Shown: piece after piece, positions 24,113-31,645 of the stretch | Layout: every line of letters begins with the position of its first letter | Position numbering within the stretch: position 1 is the stretch's first letter | NCBI GenBank assembly: GCA_016932415.1 | Contig: JAFGCX010000004.1 | Span: 1-39,033, forward strand | Origin: Candidatus Krumholzibacteriota bacterium | Lineage (GTDB): Bacteria; Krumholzibacteriota; Krumholzibacteriia; Krumholzibacteriales; Krumholzibacteriaceae | DNA: 39,033 bases | Direction of reading: 5' to 3' | Notes under the pieces: generated by a model | The model's input: the letters and a program-made list of their open reading frames with translations, nothing else | The model's database searches: none | What the model was told of the DNA's origin: nothing | Translations under genes and position numbers: made by a program

Positions 24113-26581
24113 TTATCTCGTAAGTATCATTTTTTTCGTTTCGCTGAATGTCCCGGCGCGCAGGCGGTAAAAGTAGACTCCGCTCGCGACAGTCCTGTTT
24201 TTAGCGCTGCGCCCATCCCACGACTGCGTGTAGAGGCCAGCCTCGCGCGGTTCGTTGACGAGGGTTCGGACCAACCTACCCGAAACGTCGTAGATCGAAA
24301 GGGTCACAAGCTCACGCGAGGCGAGTCCGAATTGGATCGTCGTCGAAGGGTTGAATGGATTGGGTATGTTCTGAGTGAGATATGTCACCGCAGGGACGAC
24401 GTGAGTCTCATCACCGGTTATATCGTAAGGTCCCAGAAAAGCGGCCCCGCTCTCGTTGCCGTGGATATCGACCGTCCTGACCATATAATAGAAGCCGCTG
24501 TCCCATCGCCATTCGTCGTCGAAATATTCAGCATCGACCCCTTCATATATTCTGTTGTCAGGTCCGGTCTCGAAGTCGGGGAGCACGTCCCGGTAGAGGG
24601 CGTAATGGGAGAAATCGTCGCTGGAGGGCGCGCTCAGCCCGCCTGCGCCCCACGCGAGAAATAGCCCGGGAGGCTCGTAGCTCTGCGAGCCGGAGAATTC
24701 GGAAGGTTGAGATGGGGGGATGTTGTCAATAGAACACCCGCTGTCGGGCCTCGATTCCCAGAAGTCGAAGTGATCACTCCCATGGGCTATTACCATGAAA
24801 TAGTGCGTCCCGGGGTCGGATGGCGTGTAATCGAAGAGTGTAGATACCTGGTCGCTGTATGTAGGAGAGTTCGTTGCGTCGACATGATCAAGAAGCTCCC
24901 ATCCTGTCGCCGCGCCGCTCACCATCGAGATATAATAGATCGGCTCTGAGGCTGGCGCGTCTCCTGAGATCGTAGGGGCGGTGTCGGTATATCGGCCCAG
25001 CACCGCCGGATCGATCCCCTTTTCGCCTCTCGCGAGAAGAGCCTGGAACTGCGCGACAGGGAGCATCCGCCAGACCGAGTACTGGTCGATAACCATAGCC
25101 ATCACCGTCTCGATCCTTGATTTGTCCCAGGTGACTGTCACCTGGCCGCCCTGGTCTGAAGGCACATCAGCGACTGATGTGATCGTCGGGGAAGGATAGC
25201 CCCAGTTCCCGCACCGCTCGATGCGCTGCGCGTAGACATCGGCAGAACTTCCCGGGCGGTAGTCCTCCCAGGCGAAGATCGCGCCCCCGACGCCGTCGGA
25301 GGCGGCGCAGACGCGCACCTGATCGCTCCCCTCGGTGCAAACGGAGATTCCGTTTATATTCCACACAGGCAAGCCGTCGCCGGAGATCTTCTGGGCGTAA
25401 ATGTCACGATTCGAGCCGGAGCGATAATCCTGCCAGGCGATGACGGCGCCCAGAGCGCCATCGGCGACGATAGCCGGTTCTTTCTGAACCTGAGAGGAGG
25501 AACATACGATGGCCCCACTGTTGCTCCACTCGCGGTTTCCGAGATAACTCATTCTCTGGGCCAAGATGTCCTGGCTCAACCCCACTACCTGGGACCATGT
25601 GATGATCGCCCCGTTCCTTCCGTCCGATACGATGGCGGGCGTATACATATTTTCGACCGTCGTGCTCGCGGCGATGCCGTTTGGAGTCCAGAGGATGGTG
25701 CCGTACCTGTTGATCCTCTGGGCCCAGACTATCGGGTTCGCGCTGTTTCGATAATCAAGCCACGCGATGATGGCGCCGCCCCAGCTGTCGGCAACGATAC
25801 ACTGAGAATACTGGGTATTGACTGCGTTGCAGATGACCTTGCCGTTGGCGGTCCACATGGCAGCGCCCGATCCGTCGATCCGCTGCGCGTAGATGTCGCT
25901 CGGACCGCCGCGGTGGTCGTCCCAGGCGATAATAGCGCCGCCCACCCCGTCGGTGGCGAGGGCCGGCTCGTTCTGATCGAAAGAGGAGGTACAGACGTCG
26001 ATGCCGTCAGCCGTCCAGAGCGGCGATCCATCCTCATCGATCCTCTGAGCGAATATATCGGCCGAGCCGAAGATATCGTCTTCCCAGGCGATGATTGCGC
26101 CACCGGCTCCATCGGCGATGACAGCGTAATTAATCTGTGTCGTAGGCCAATCGCAGATCAGAATCCCGTCCTCTGTCCACTGCGCTGTTCCATCCGCGCC
26201 TATCCTCTGAGCGTAAAGATCGACATTTCCTTCGCGATCGTCGCCCCAGACCACTATCGCTCCGCCTTTACCGTCGGGTGCGATCTCCGGATAGTAATAT
26301 GTCATGTATGGTGTCTTAACCGGGACGCCGTTGACTGTCCAGAGGACGTTCCCCCAACCGTCGATTCTCTGGATATATATCCCGATGCCGGGCGCAGCGC
26401 TGCGGTTATCTTTCCAGACGAAGATCGCGCCACCAGCTTCGTCGGAGACAGCTTTGGGATGTATCTGGTCGTAAGTCTCCGAGACTATCGGCACACCGTT
26501 CTGGACCCACTGCGCGCTAAGCCCAGTCGAGATGAGAAGACCGATGAAACAGAGAATCAGAAATAGATATGATTTTCCCAT
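24113..26581 (-). CDS. Secreted eight-repeat propeller with two FN3 modules and sorting domain (paralogue 5)
   Basis: 822 residues: signal peptide (M-G-K-S-Y start, cleavage near L-S-A-Q), eight repeats from W-V-Q-N-G-V-P-I to the segment ending G-N-W-G-Y-P-S-P, FN3 (D-V-P-S-D-Q-G-G-Q-V-T-V-T-W), linker C-S-I-D-N-I-P-P, FN3 (D-F-S-H-Y-A-L-Y-R; V-D-I-H-G-N-E-S) and a sorting domain (N-I-P-N-P-F-N-P-S-T-T-I-Q-F to K-K-M-I-L-T-R). The last residues are T-R rather than L-R. It is the first gene after the promoter at 26768-26796, with a leader of about 180 bases that can fold into two hairpins. Confidence 0.93.
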   Translation of the reverse strand: MGKSYLFLILCFIGLLISTGLSAQWVQNGVPIVSETYDQIHPKAVSDEAGGAIFVWKDNRSAAPGIGIYIQRIDGWGNVLWTVNGVPVKTPYMTYYYPEIAPDGKGGAIVVWGDDREGNVDLYAQRIGADGTAQWTEDGILICDWPTTQINYAVIADGAGGAIIAWEDDIFGSADIFAQRIDEDGSPLWTADGIDVCTSSFDQNEPALATDGVGGAIIAWDDHRGGPSDIYAQRIDGSGAAMWTANGKVICNAVNTQYSQCIVADSWGGAIIAWLDYRNSANPIVWAQRINRYGTILWTPNGIAASTTVENMYTPAIVSDGRNGAIITWSQVVGLSQDILAQRMSYLGNREWSNSGAIVCSSSQVQKEPAIVADGALGAVIAWQDYRSGSNRDIYAQKISGDGLPVWNINGISVCTEGSDQVRVCAASDGVGGAIFAWEDYRPGSSADVYAQRIERCGNWGYPSPTITSVADVPSDQGGQVTVTWDKSRIETVMAMVIDQYSVWRMLPVAQFQALLARGEKGIDPAVLGRYTDTAPTISGDAPASEPIYYISMVSGAATGWELLDHVDATNSPTYSDQVSTLFDYTPSDPGTHYFMVIAHGSDHFDFWESRPDSGCSIDNIPPSQPSEFSGSQSYEPPGLFLAWGAGGLSAPSSDDFSHYALYRDVLPDFETGPDNRIYEGVDAEYFDDEWRWDSGFYYMVRTVDIHGNESGAAFLGPYDITGDETHVVPAVTYLTQNIPNPFNPSTTIQFGLASRELVTLSIYDVSGRLVRTLVNEPREAGLYTQSWDGRSAKNRTVASGVYFYRLRAGTFSETKKMILTR

Positions 26582-26599
26582 TACAGGGACCCCCTCTGA

Positions 26600-26665
26600 G
26601 AAAGAGATGTTTCTCTCTTTCCCGCTGCCGGAGTCCCGTCAGTCAATTACACGCGGCACTCCGGC
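26600..26665 (-). other. Two hairpins in the leader of the propeller operon
   Basis: Arms GAAAGAGA (26600-26607) and TCTCTTTC (26614-26621) with a six-base loop lie just ahead of the ribosome site of the 26581 gene. Arms GCCGGAGT (26627-26634) and ACTCCGGC (26658-26665) form a second stem. No T run follows either, so they may affect message stability or translation rather than termination. Confidence 0.5.
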
Positions 26666-26767
26666 TGATCAGAGTATGATAAATAAAGAAGAAAGAGGAG
26701 TCCGAGCGTTCGGTCGGCCGGGTCCCCCTTCTCCAGCAGACTTATCGAAACGAATCAGTAAGTTGGC

Positions 26768-26796
26768 ATTATAGCACTAATTATAAAGGATTTCAA
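26768..26796 (-). promoter_or_regulatory. Promoter of the propeller operon (paralogues 5, 4 and perhaps 3)
   Basis: Minus strand: TTGAAA (26796-26791), 17-base spacer, perfect TATAAT (26773-26768). It lies about 190 bases upstream of the ATG at 26581. Confidence 0.75.
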
Positions 26797-26805
26797 GGGG
26801 AATCG

Positions 26806-26829
26806 ATTTTCGGCCCCTGGCCCGAAAAT
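26806..26829. repeat. Perfect inverted repeat between two divergent promoters
   Basis: Eight-base arms ATTTTCGG (26806-26813) and CCGAAAAT (26822-26829) with an eight-base loop sit between the minus promoter (-35 at 26791) and the plus promoter (-35 at 26898). It could be an operator for a dimeric regulator of the divergent pair. No regulator gene is next to it. Confidence 0.45.
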
Positions 26830-26897
26830 GTACATGTTGAGAAGTAAGATCCTGGCTTATTCCTGCCGTAATATGAATCCCAGGCTGTTTCAAACAA

Positions 26898-26926
26898 TTG
26901 AGGAGACCGGGATCATATGGTATAAT
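26898..26926 (+). promoter_or_regulatory. Promoter of the methyltransferase gene
   Basis: TTGAGG, 17-base spacer, perfect TATAAT at 26921-26926; the ATG follows 44 bases later. Confidence 0.7.
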
Positions 26927-26970
26927 ATTCCCCTTGGATTAGATGGGTCATATTTAACAAGCGGAACGCC

Positions 26971-28209
26971 ATGATAGAGAGTAAGATCGAAAATATTCTG
27001 GCATGTCCGGTCTGCCATACGGCGCTCACAGGGACCTGGTCGGCTTACGGTTGCGGCGTATGCGGGAAGGAGTTCGATGCCGGCGGGGGGATCCTTTCGG
27101 CGCTGGTCGATTCAGGGAGGCTCACCGTAGATCCCGGTGGTATCAGGATCAAGGATGACAGGGAGGCTGGCGATACGATAAGGGAGATGAAGAGCATCGA
27201 TTATGGGTTCATAACGAAAACGAAGGCTTTCTACTTCGTCTATCTCTTTCTTTTTATCAGTATTGTCCTGCGAATCTGGCCCGGTACTCTCACCCTGGCC
27301 CTGATCCTCCTCACTGACTGGATCGTATTTCGTATCAAAAGAGGCAGAGCGCTTAGAAGTTATGTCGCCAACCCGCTCAGATTGAGGACGGTCAGCGATT
27401 ACAGATCTATAGACGGGCTTTACGAGGCAAGAGGCTTGCGCCAGCCAACGATGCTCGATTGGGTAAGGATGTCAGGTTCCGGTGGAGATCCGGCTCGGGA
27501 GGCGTCAAACCTCGATGATGAGAGGTATGAGGATATAGCGGCTGTCGTCGACCGGCTGCCGGAGCAGCCCCGGATCATTGTCGATGTCGGCGCGAATGAC
27601 GGCAGAGCCTGCTATCATACAGGGATCGGTAAGGATCAGTCTTTTATAGGTGTTGATATAAGCCGCCTGCTTCTGGAAGAATTTAAAAGAAAGCTTCCCG
27701 GGCAGACAGCTATCCTCGCAGACGGAGCGTCTCTTCCGTTGAAAGACGATTCGATTGATTTTCTCTTCTGCACCGAGACGCTCGAACATCTCTCCGATCC
27801 CGGCAGGGCGGTGGGGGAGTTCATGAGGGTGCTCAGGCCGGGTGGATCGATGATGATCCAGAGCCCGAACGCGCACCGCGTCCGCAACCTCAACATCTTC
27901 CATCTGGCTACGCTCATGCTGAGCCTCGTTTCTGATTCGATACTTCAGAAGAAGATCGTGCACGAGAATACGTGGCATAACGCCTGCACTTATCACTGGG
28001 ATTTCTCGATATCCGATTACAGGCGGTTTATCGGTCAGAATGGAGGATCTGTCAGGACCCTCTCAAGCAGCGCGTTTTTCTTTCCTCCCTTTCTTCTCAG
28101 GGGACGGAAAGGACTTTACAGAAAGAAGGAAAAGATCTTTTCCTCGATACCTTTTCTGAGGTATTTCGGCGGCGACCTTGTAGTCGTCGCCGAGAAGAAG
28201 ATTCGATGA
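26971..28209 (+). CDS. Zinc-ribbon, membrane-hairpin, SAM-dependent methyltransferase
   Basis: 412 residues. An N-terminal zinc ribbon of the Trm112-like kind has C12-P-V-C15 and C28-G-V-C31. Two membrane segments follow (about 86-103 and 105-122), then a class I methyltransferase: motif I I-V-D-V-G-A-N-D-G-R (203-212), motif II G-V-D-I-S (227-231), A-D-G-A-S-L-P-L (250-257), the E-H-L-S-D segment and L-R-P-G-G (288-292). This is a Methyltransf_11-type domain, so a small molecule, lipid or sugar target is more likely than protein or RNA. The membrane hairpin between ribbon and catalytic domain is not the usual form. Neighbouring glycosyltransferases suggest a role in a lipid-linked or surface glycan, which is inference. 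The ribosome site is weak (GCGGAA). Confidence 0.85.
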   Translation: MIESKIENILACPVCHTALTGTWSAYGCGVCGKEFDAGGGILSALVDSGRLTVDPGGIRIKDDREAGDTIREMKSIDYGFITKTKAFYFVYLFLFISIVLRIWPGTLTLALILLTDWIVFRIKRGRALRSYVANPLRLRTVSDYRSIDGLYEARGLRQPTMLDWVRMSGSGGDPAREASNLDDERYEDIAAVVDRLPEQPRIIVDVGANDGRACYHTGIGKDQSFIGVDISRLLLEEFKRKLPGQTAILADGASLPLKDDSIDFLFCTETLEHLSDPGRAVGEFMRVLRPGGSMMIQSPNAHRVRNLNIFHLATLMLSLVSDSILQKKIVHENTWHNACTYHWDFSISDYRRFIGQNGGSVRTLSSSAFFFPPFLLRGRKGLYRKKEKIFSSIPFLRYFGGDLVVVAEKKIR

Positions 28210-28317
28210 CCGGCCTTTACCGGCGGCATGTTTGCAGGGGAATGATGTTTGGATATGAAAAAATCCTTCCTCATCGCCGCAAGGGGCCAAAATTTAATTC
28301 ACCCCTCCATTTTATGC

Positions 28318-28347
28318 TTGAAAGCATGATTTGAAATATGGTACAAT
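28318..28347 (+). promoter_or_regulatory. Promoter of the 193-residue secreted protein
   Basis: TTGAAA (28318-28323), 18-base spacer, TACAAT (28342-28347) preceded by TGG. The -35 box is the same as at the other secreted-protein promoters. It implies a leader of about 210 bases. Confidence 0.7.
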
Positions 28348-28443
28348 ACACCCACTGTTTTAATATGGCTAAATTTGTGTTCAGAATCATGGTTTTGAAA
28401 AAGCAGTATGAGGAGGCGGACAGGAAATTACTGTTATTGTCAT

Positions 28444-28535
28444 GACAGCCCCGCAGCTGTCGATCTTCCCTGAAATTTGGATTCGGGCTCTCACGGGAGT
28501 AGAATCGGGGGTTCCCGCGAGAATTGGTTTTTATT
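28444..28535 (+). promoter_or_regulatory. Structured 5-prime leader, possible attenuator
   Basis: Two stems lie in the long leader. The first is perfect: GACAGC (28444-28449), six-base loop, GCTGTC (28456-28461). The second has arms 28490-28498 and 28513-28521 (CTC-a-CGGGA with TCCCG-c-GAG, one mismatch) and is followed by AATTGGTTTTTATT, so it resembles a terminator about 30 bases before the start codon. A regulated terminator or a ligand-binding leader are both possible; I do not recognise a known riboswitch class. Confidence 0.45.
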
Positions 28536-28566
28536 GCGTCTATAGTGGATCGTTAAGGAGTGCGAG

Positions 28567-29148
28567 ATGAAGAAAATTGTTATTTTACTTGTTGTTGGAT
28601 TGATGCTGGCAGCGGTTCCCGCAGCCGCGCAGAAGGTCACGGATAATTTCTACGTCACAGTCGGTTCGGGGATCGTCCTTAATGGGGGCGGAAGCGGTTA
28701 TGACGACGGCCATTGGTATGTCTATCCCTCGAACTGGATCAATCAGTGGTTCTATGATCATCCATTCGACAATACGAGAGGCAAGCTCATCCAGATCGAT
28801 TTCGACTGGGTTGCTTTGGATCCTGCCTGCACGACAGATATCACTGTCGCGGTGAACTGGTCTACTCCGGAATATTCAGCTCTCGGGCTGGGTGATACGG
28901 AACCCCCACTGCCGGGTTGCGATGAAGAGTTGTATATCATCCGCGAGAACATCCTCGATTTCTGCGGCATCCAGGCGACTGTCGAGCATGTCAAATTCTA
29001 TTACGTAATATACGATTACAACCCTGAATGGGTCTCGATCGATATAATGGGATGCAACTTCGTAATTACCAACGGCGTGATCGTCCACGAATGCGCCGTG
29101 GACAATGAAGCGACAAGCTGGGGGGCAATCAAGGCTCTGAACAGATAA
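28567..29148 (+). CDS. Uncharacterised small secreted protein
   Basis: 193 residues with a clear signal peptide (M-K-K-I-V-I-L-L-V-V ... A-A-A-Q). The mature part is rich in Trp, Tyr and Asp, with W-Y-V-Y-P-S-N-W-I-N-Q-W-F-Y-D-H-P-F-D, I-D-F-D-W, V-A-V-N-W-S-T-P-E-Y and E-W-V-S-I-D-I-M-G. This looks like one compact beta-sandwich domain with carbohydrate-binding-like aromatic clusters, but I know no named family for it. There is no sorting tail and no anchor, so it probably stays in the periplasm or is released. The ATG follows AAGGAG; a terminator closes the unit at 29195, so it is a single-gene transcript with its own promoter. Confidence 0.82.
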   Translation: MKKIVILLVVGLMLAAVPAAAQKVTDNFYVTVGSGIVLNGGGSGYDDGHWYVYPSNWINQWFYDHPFDNTRGKLIQIDFDWVALDPACTTDITVAVNWSTPEYSALGLGDTEPPLPGCDEELYIIRENILDFCGIQATVEHVKFYYVIYDYNPEWVSIDIMGCNFVITNGVIVHECAVDNEATSWGAIKALNR

Positions 29149-29189
29149 TAGATATCTTTAATAAAGGCGAAAGCCGGATTTTGATGCTC

Positions 29190-30293
29190 TCACAACGGCC
29201 CTGGAGGAACAATACTCCGGGGCCGTCTTTTTATCCGGCAGAGAAGGGCGCTGGCGTAGAGCAGGAAGAATGGTTCCAGGACTATCCTGTACCTTTTGGC
29301 GAACGATCCGAACAGGATCAGAAGAAGCGTATAGGATGCCACCGGAAGGAGTACGAACCTGTCCTCTTTCCCGTACTTTCTCGCGATGCCTGCCAGGCCG
29401 AGGAGCATGATGGCGGTATAGGAGTAAGCGGCTGTATAGGTGGAGTTCTTCTCCTGGTCCGTTCCGGCGGCATCGCTCAAAGCCCATTCTTTCCTCGTGA
29501 TCATCGAAGCGTTTTCATAGATCCACCAGATCGTGTTCCATCTTCCATTGAGGTTGCTCGGATAGAATTTCCTGAAGTTGAGATCATAGGCTTCCGCCCT
29601 GTATACCGGCACGGCCTTTTTTTCCATGAGAGAATTCCGGATAGTGGCCGGAAGGAGTATCGCGGCGAGGATAAGTAAAAAGACGAAGCGTCTCTTCAAC
29701 GTGAGAAGAATCCCCGGTACGAGAAAAGCCATGACAGGATCGAGCAACACGGCGATGCCGATTAAAATCGACGAATAGACGCCACGCGCCATATCTCCGA
29801 CATCTGACAGCGCCACAGTCAATATCGCGAGGACGATCAGTACCTCGAATGATCCTGGTGTCGGAGAATGGGATATCAGTACGAAACCGGGGTAGAGAGC
29901 GGCGATCGAAGCCGCGACAAGGGCGGTCTTTCTGTCAAAGACGCGCCTTGCCGCCAGGTACAGAAGAACGACGCATACAGTATTGACGATTCCCTGAAAG
30001 ACGTAAAGGGCCGTTACCGCCGAATCTCTGAATATCAGCTTGAGCAACCGAAGAAATAGGATATAAAGAGGAGCCTGGTCCGACCGGATCGCCCCCTTTT
30101 CGGAGATCTCGAGGAAGTCATCGGCGAATCCGAACGATAGGCCAGCGTCGAAAGCGAACGCGAAATAGAGTCTGAGGGCGAGCGACAGCAGTACTATCAC
30201 CGAGAGAAGATCAAGATCCCCCGAAAAGGACGGGGCGATCTTTTCCTTCCACAGGTTCAGGAAGAAACTGTTTTTCTCAACATCCTTTGCCAT
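29190..30293 (-). CDS. GT-C-like polytopic membrane protein (paralogue A)
   Basis: 367 residues with about nine to ten membrane segments, in the style of dolichyl/undecaprenyl-phosphate-sugar dependent glycosyltransferases (PMT/ArnT, GT39/GT83-like). The first outer loop has acidic residues in F-A-D-D-F-L-E-I-S and then Q-A-P-L-Y-I-L-F, where the family carries its D/E site and a P-x-Y motif. Near the end is R-Y-R-I-V-L-E-P-F-F-L-L-Y, shared with the two paralogues. The ATG follows AGGTGG, and the start overlaps the end of the gene upstream by 37 bases, so translation is coupled. The last 40 bases of the coding region are also the terminator of the facing gene. Donor and acceptor sugars are unknown. 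Confidence 0.8.
   Translation of the reverse strand: MAKDVEKNSFFLNLWKEKIAPSFSGDLDLLSVIVLLSLALRLYFAFAFDAGLSFGFADDFLEISEKGAIRSDQAPLYILFLRLLKLIFRDSAVTALYVFQGIVNTVCVVLLYLAARRVFDRKTALVAASIAALYPGFVLISHSPTPGSFEVLIVLAILTVALSDVGDMARGVYSSILIGIAVLLDPVMAFLVPGILLTLKRRFVFLLILAAILLPATIRNSLMEKKAVPVYRAEAYDLNFRKFYPSNLNGRWNTIWWIYENASMITRKEWALSDAAGTDQEKNSTYTAAYSYTAIMLLGLAGIARKYGKEDRFVLLPVASYTLLLILFGSFAKRYRIVLEPFFLLYASALLCRIKRRPRSIVPPGPL
29195..29232 (+). terminator. Rho-independent terminator of the 193-residue protein gene
   Basis: Twelve-base arms (29195-29206 and 29215-29226; one G-T pair) with an eight-base loop, followed by CTTTTTAT. It lies inside the 3-prime end of the facing minus-strand gene, so the same bases code for R-S-I-V-P-P-G-P-L. 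Confidence 0.85.
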
Positions 30294-31378
30294 ATACCAC
30301 CTGCCAGTATCGACGTGTAGATGATCAGGAACGGTTCGAGAGGGATCCTGTATCTATATTTGATCTGCGTCAGAATCACGATAAGGACAAGATACGACAG
30401 GGGAGGGTAAAATGCCGAAGAGTTTTTTGACGACAGGAACCTGAAAATGCCGAGCGATCCGGCGAGCAGGATCATTATATAGGAGTAACCTGTAATATGT
30501 TCATGGTCGGTCCTTTTTCCGAAGATCACCGGCATATGGCTTTTCTCGATGGCATTGCCGGCAAGGAACGAGATGTTTGAATCGATACCACTTATGATCT
30601 TCCATCCGTCGAACGGATTATTGAACTTCTTCAGATCGATGCCGTACCCGGATGCTTCATAGAGAAGAACCGGCCGTCCGGCGATCATGCTGTTCCTTAT
30701 TCCCCAAGGAAGAAGAAGCAGGAGAGTCAGAAGCAGGAAAGGTATCTTTTTTTTCACGATCAGTGCCGTGCCGGGAATAAAAAAAATGATCATCGGGTCA
30801 AGCAGCACTCCCGTAGATGAGATTACGGCGGTCGCCAGGGCTTTTGTCCTGTCGGTGAGCGCGGATACGTTGGTGAGGACGATCAGAAAAAGAAGGAGCA
30901 TGACAAAGGTGATCGGCAGCGCGACCAGATTGTAAATGATCAGGGATGGATAGAGAGCGGCCAGAATGGCTGCTGCCACGGCCGACTGTTTTCCAGCGGC
31001 GCGCAGCACCGAAAAGAACGCCACGGGAATCATCGCTACAGACACGATGCTCTGGATAATGAAGACAGAATGCAATCCATCGCCTCTTCCAAAAAAACGC
31101 GCTGCCATGAGAAATGCCGGGTACAGGGGGCCGTGTATCGTGTCGATATAGCGCGACGCTGCCATCTCATTGTACATCCCCATCTCGCCCTGTTTTGGAA
31201 TGACTCCGAGATAGGAGACGGGGTCGATCGAGAGGGCCAGTGCCAACCTGTGAATTGCGGAGAGGGCGACCGTGATCGAAAGGCTCACCAGATGCCATCG
31301 GGGCCGGGAGAGGCGCAAAAGCCGGAGAGCGTTATAGCGAAGCCCTTTTCCTGCCAGTGAAAGGGTTTTTAGAACCAT
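30257..31378 (-). CDS. GT-C-like polytopic membrane protein (paralogue B)
   Basis: About 373 residues from the ATG at 31378; a TTG at 31405 in the same frame would add nine residues, and no strong ribosome site separates the two. Around ten membrane segments. Family-like features: G-E-M-G-M-Y-N-E-M-A in the first loop, H-G-P-L-Y-P-A-F, then T-G-V-L-L-D-P-M-I-I-F-F-I-P-G, P-W-G-I-R-N-S-M and K-Y-R-Y-R-I-P-L-E-P-F-L-I-I-Y near the end. All of these recur in the genes at 29190 and 32505. It is the first gene of a two-gene minus-strand unit and is divergent from the GT2 gene. Probable role: transfer of a lipid-phosphate sugar on the outer face of the inner membrane (inference from family). Confidence 0.8.
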   Translation of the reverse strand: MVLKTLSLAGKGLRYNALRLLRLSRPRWHLVSLSITVALSAIHRLALALSIDPVSYLGVIPKQGEMGMYNEMAASRYIDTIHGPLYPAFLMAARFFGRGDGLHSVFIIQSIVSVAMIPVAFFSVLRAAGKQSAVAAAILAALYPSLIIYNLVALPITFVMLLLFLIVLTNVSALTDRTKALATAVISSTGVLLDPMIIFFIPGTALIVKKKIPFLLLTLLLLLPWGIRNSMIAGRPVLLYEASGYGIDLKKFNNPFDGWKIISGIDSNISFLAGNAIEKSHMPVIFGKRTDHEHITGYSYIMILLAGSLGIFRFLSSKNSSAFYPPLSYLVLIVILTQIKYRYRIPLEPFLIIYTSILAGGIWQRMLRKTVSS

Positions 31379-31548
31379 CGTTTTGTCAGATCGAAGTATA
31401 GTCAAAACCGCGCCATTCGATTTCAGTACGGAGAGGATCGATTCATGCGATGAAGATATCGCAGCGGGGAGGTGTCGTTCAAGAGTTTATCTTTCGATCC
31501 TCTCTGACTTACGCTGAAGCCCGCTTCGTTGCCTGGAAAAAGAAAAAC

Positions 31549-31576
31549 TCGACATTGGCCATCAGACGATGATAAT
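31549..31576 (+). promoter_or_regulatory. Candidate promoter of the GT2 gene
   Basis: TCGACA (31549-31554), 16-base spacer, GATAAT (31571-31576); five of six bases match in each box. It lies downstream of the first in-frame ATG at 31529, so it supports 31646 as the true start. Confidence 0.5.
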
Positions 31577-31645
31577 ATTACACAACCGGTTACATTACAG
31601 AAACGAAGCTCGCGAGTCTTTTTATTTTTTATCGATGGATTGGAA

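Noticed and set aside
28440-28465. Likeness to the conserved core of a cobalamin riboswitch (ACAGCCCCGC ... CTGT)
   Set aside because: The other required blocks, such as the GCCACTG segment, are absent, and the match is short enough to be chance.
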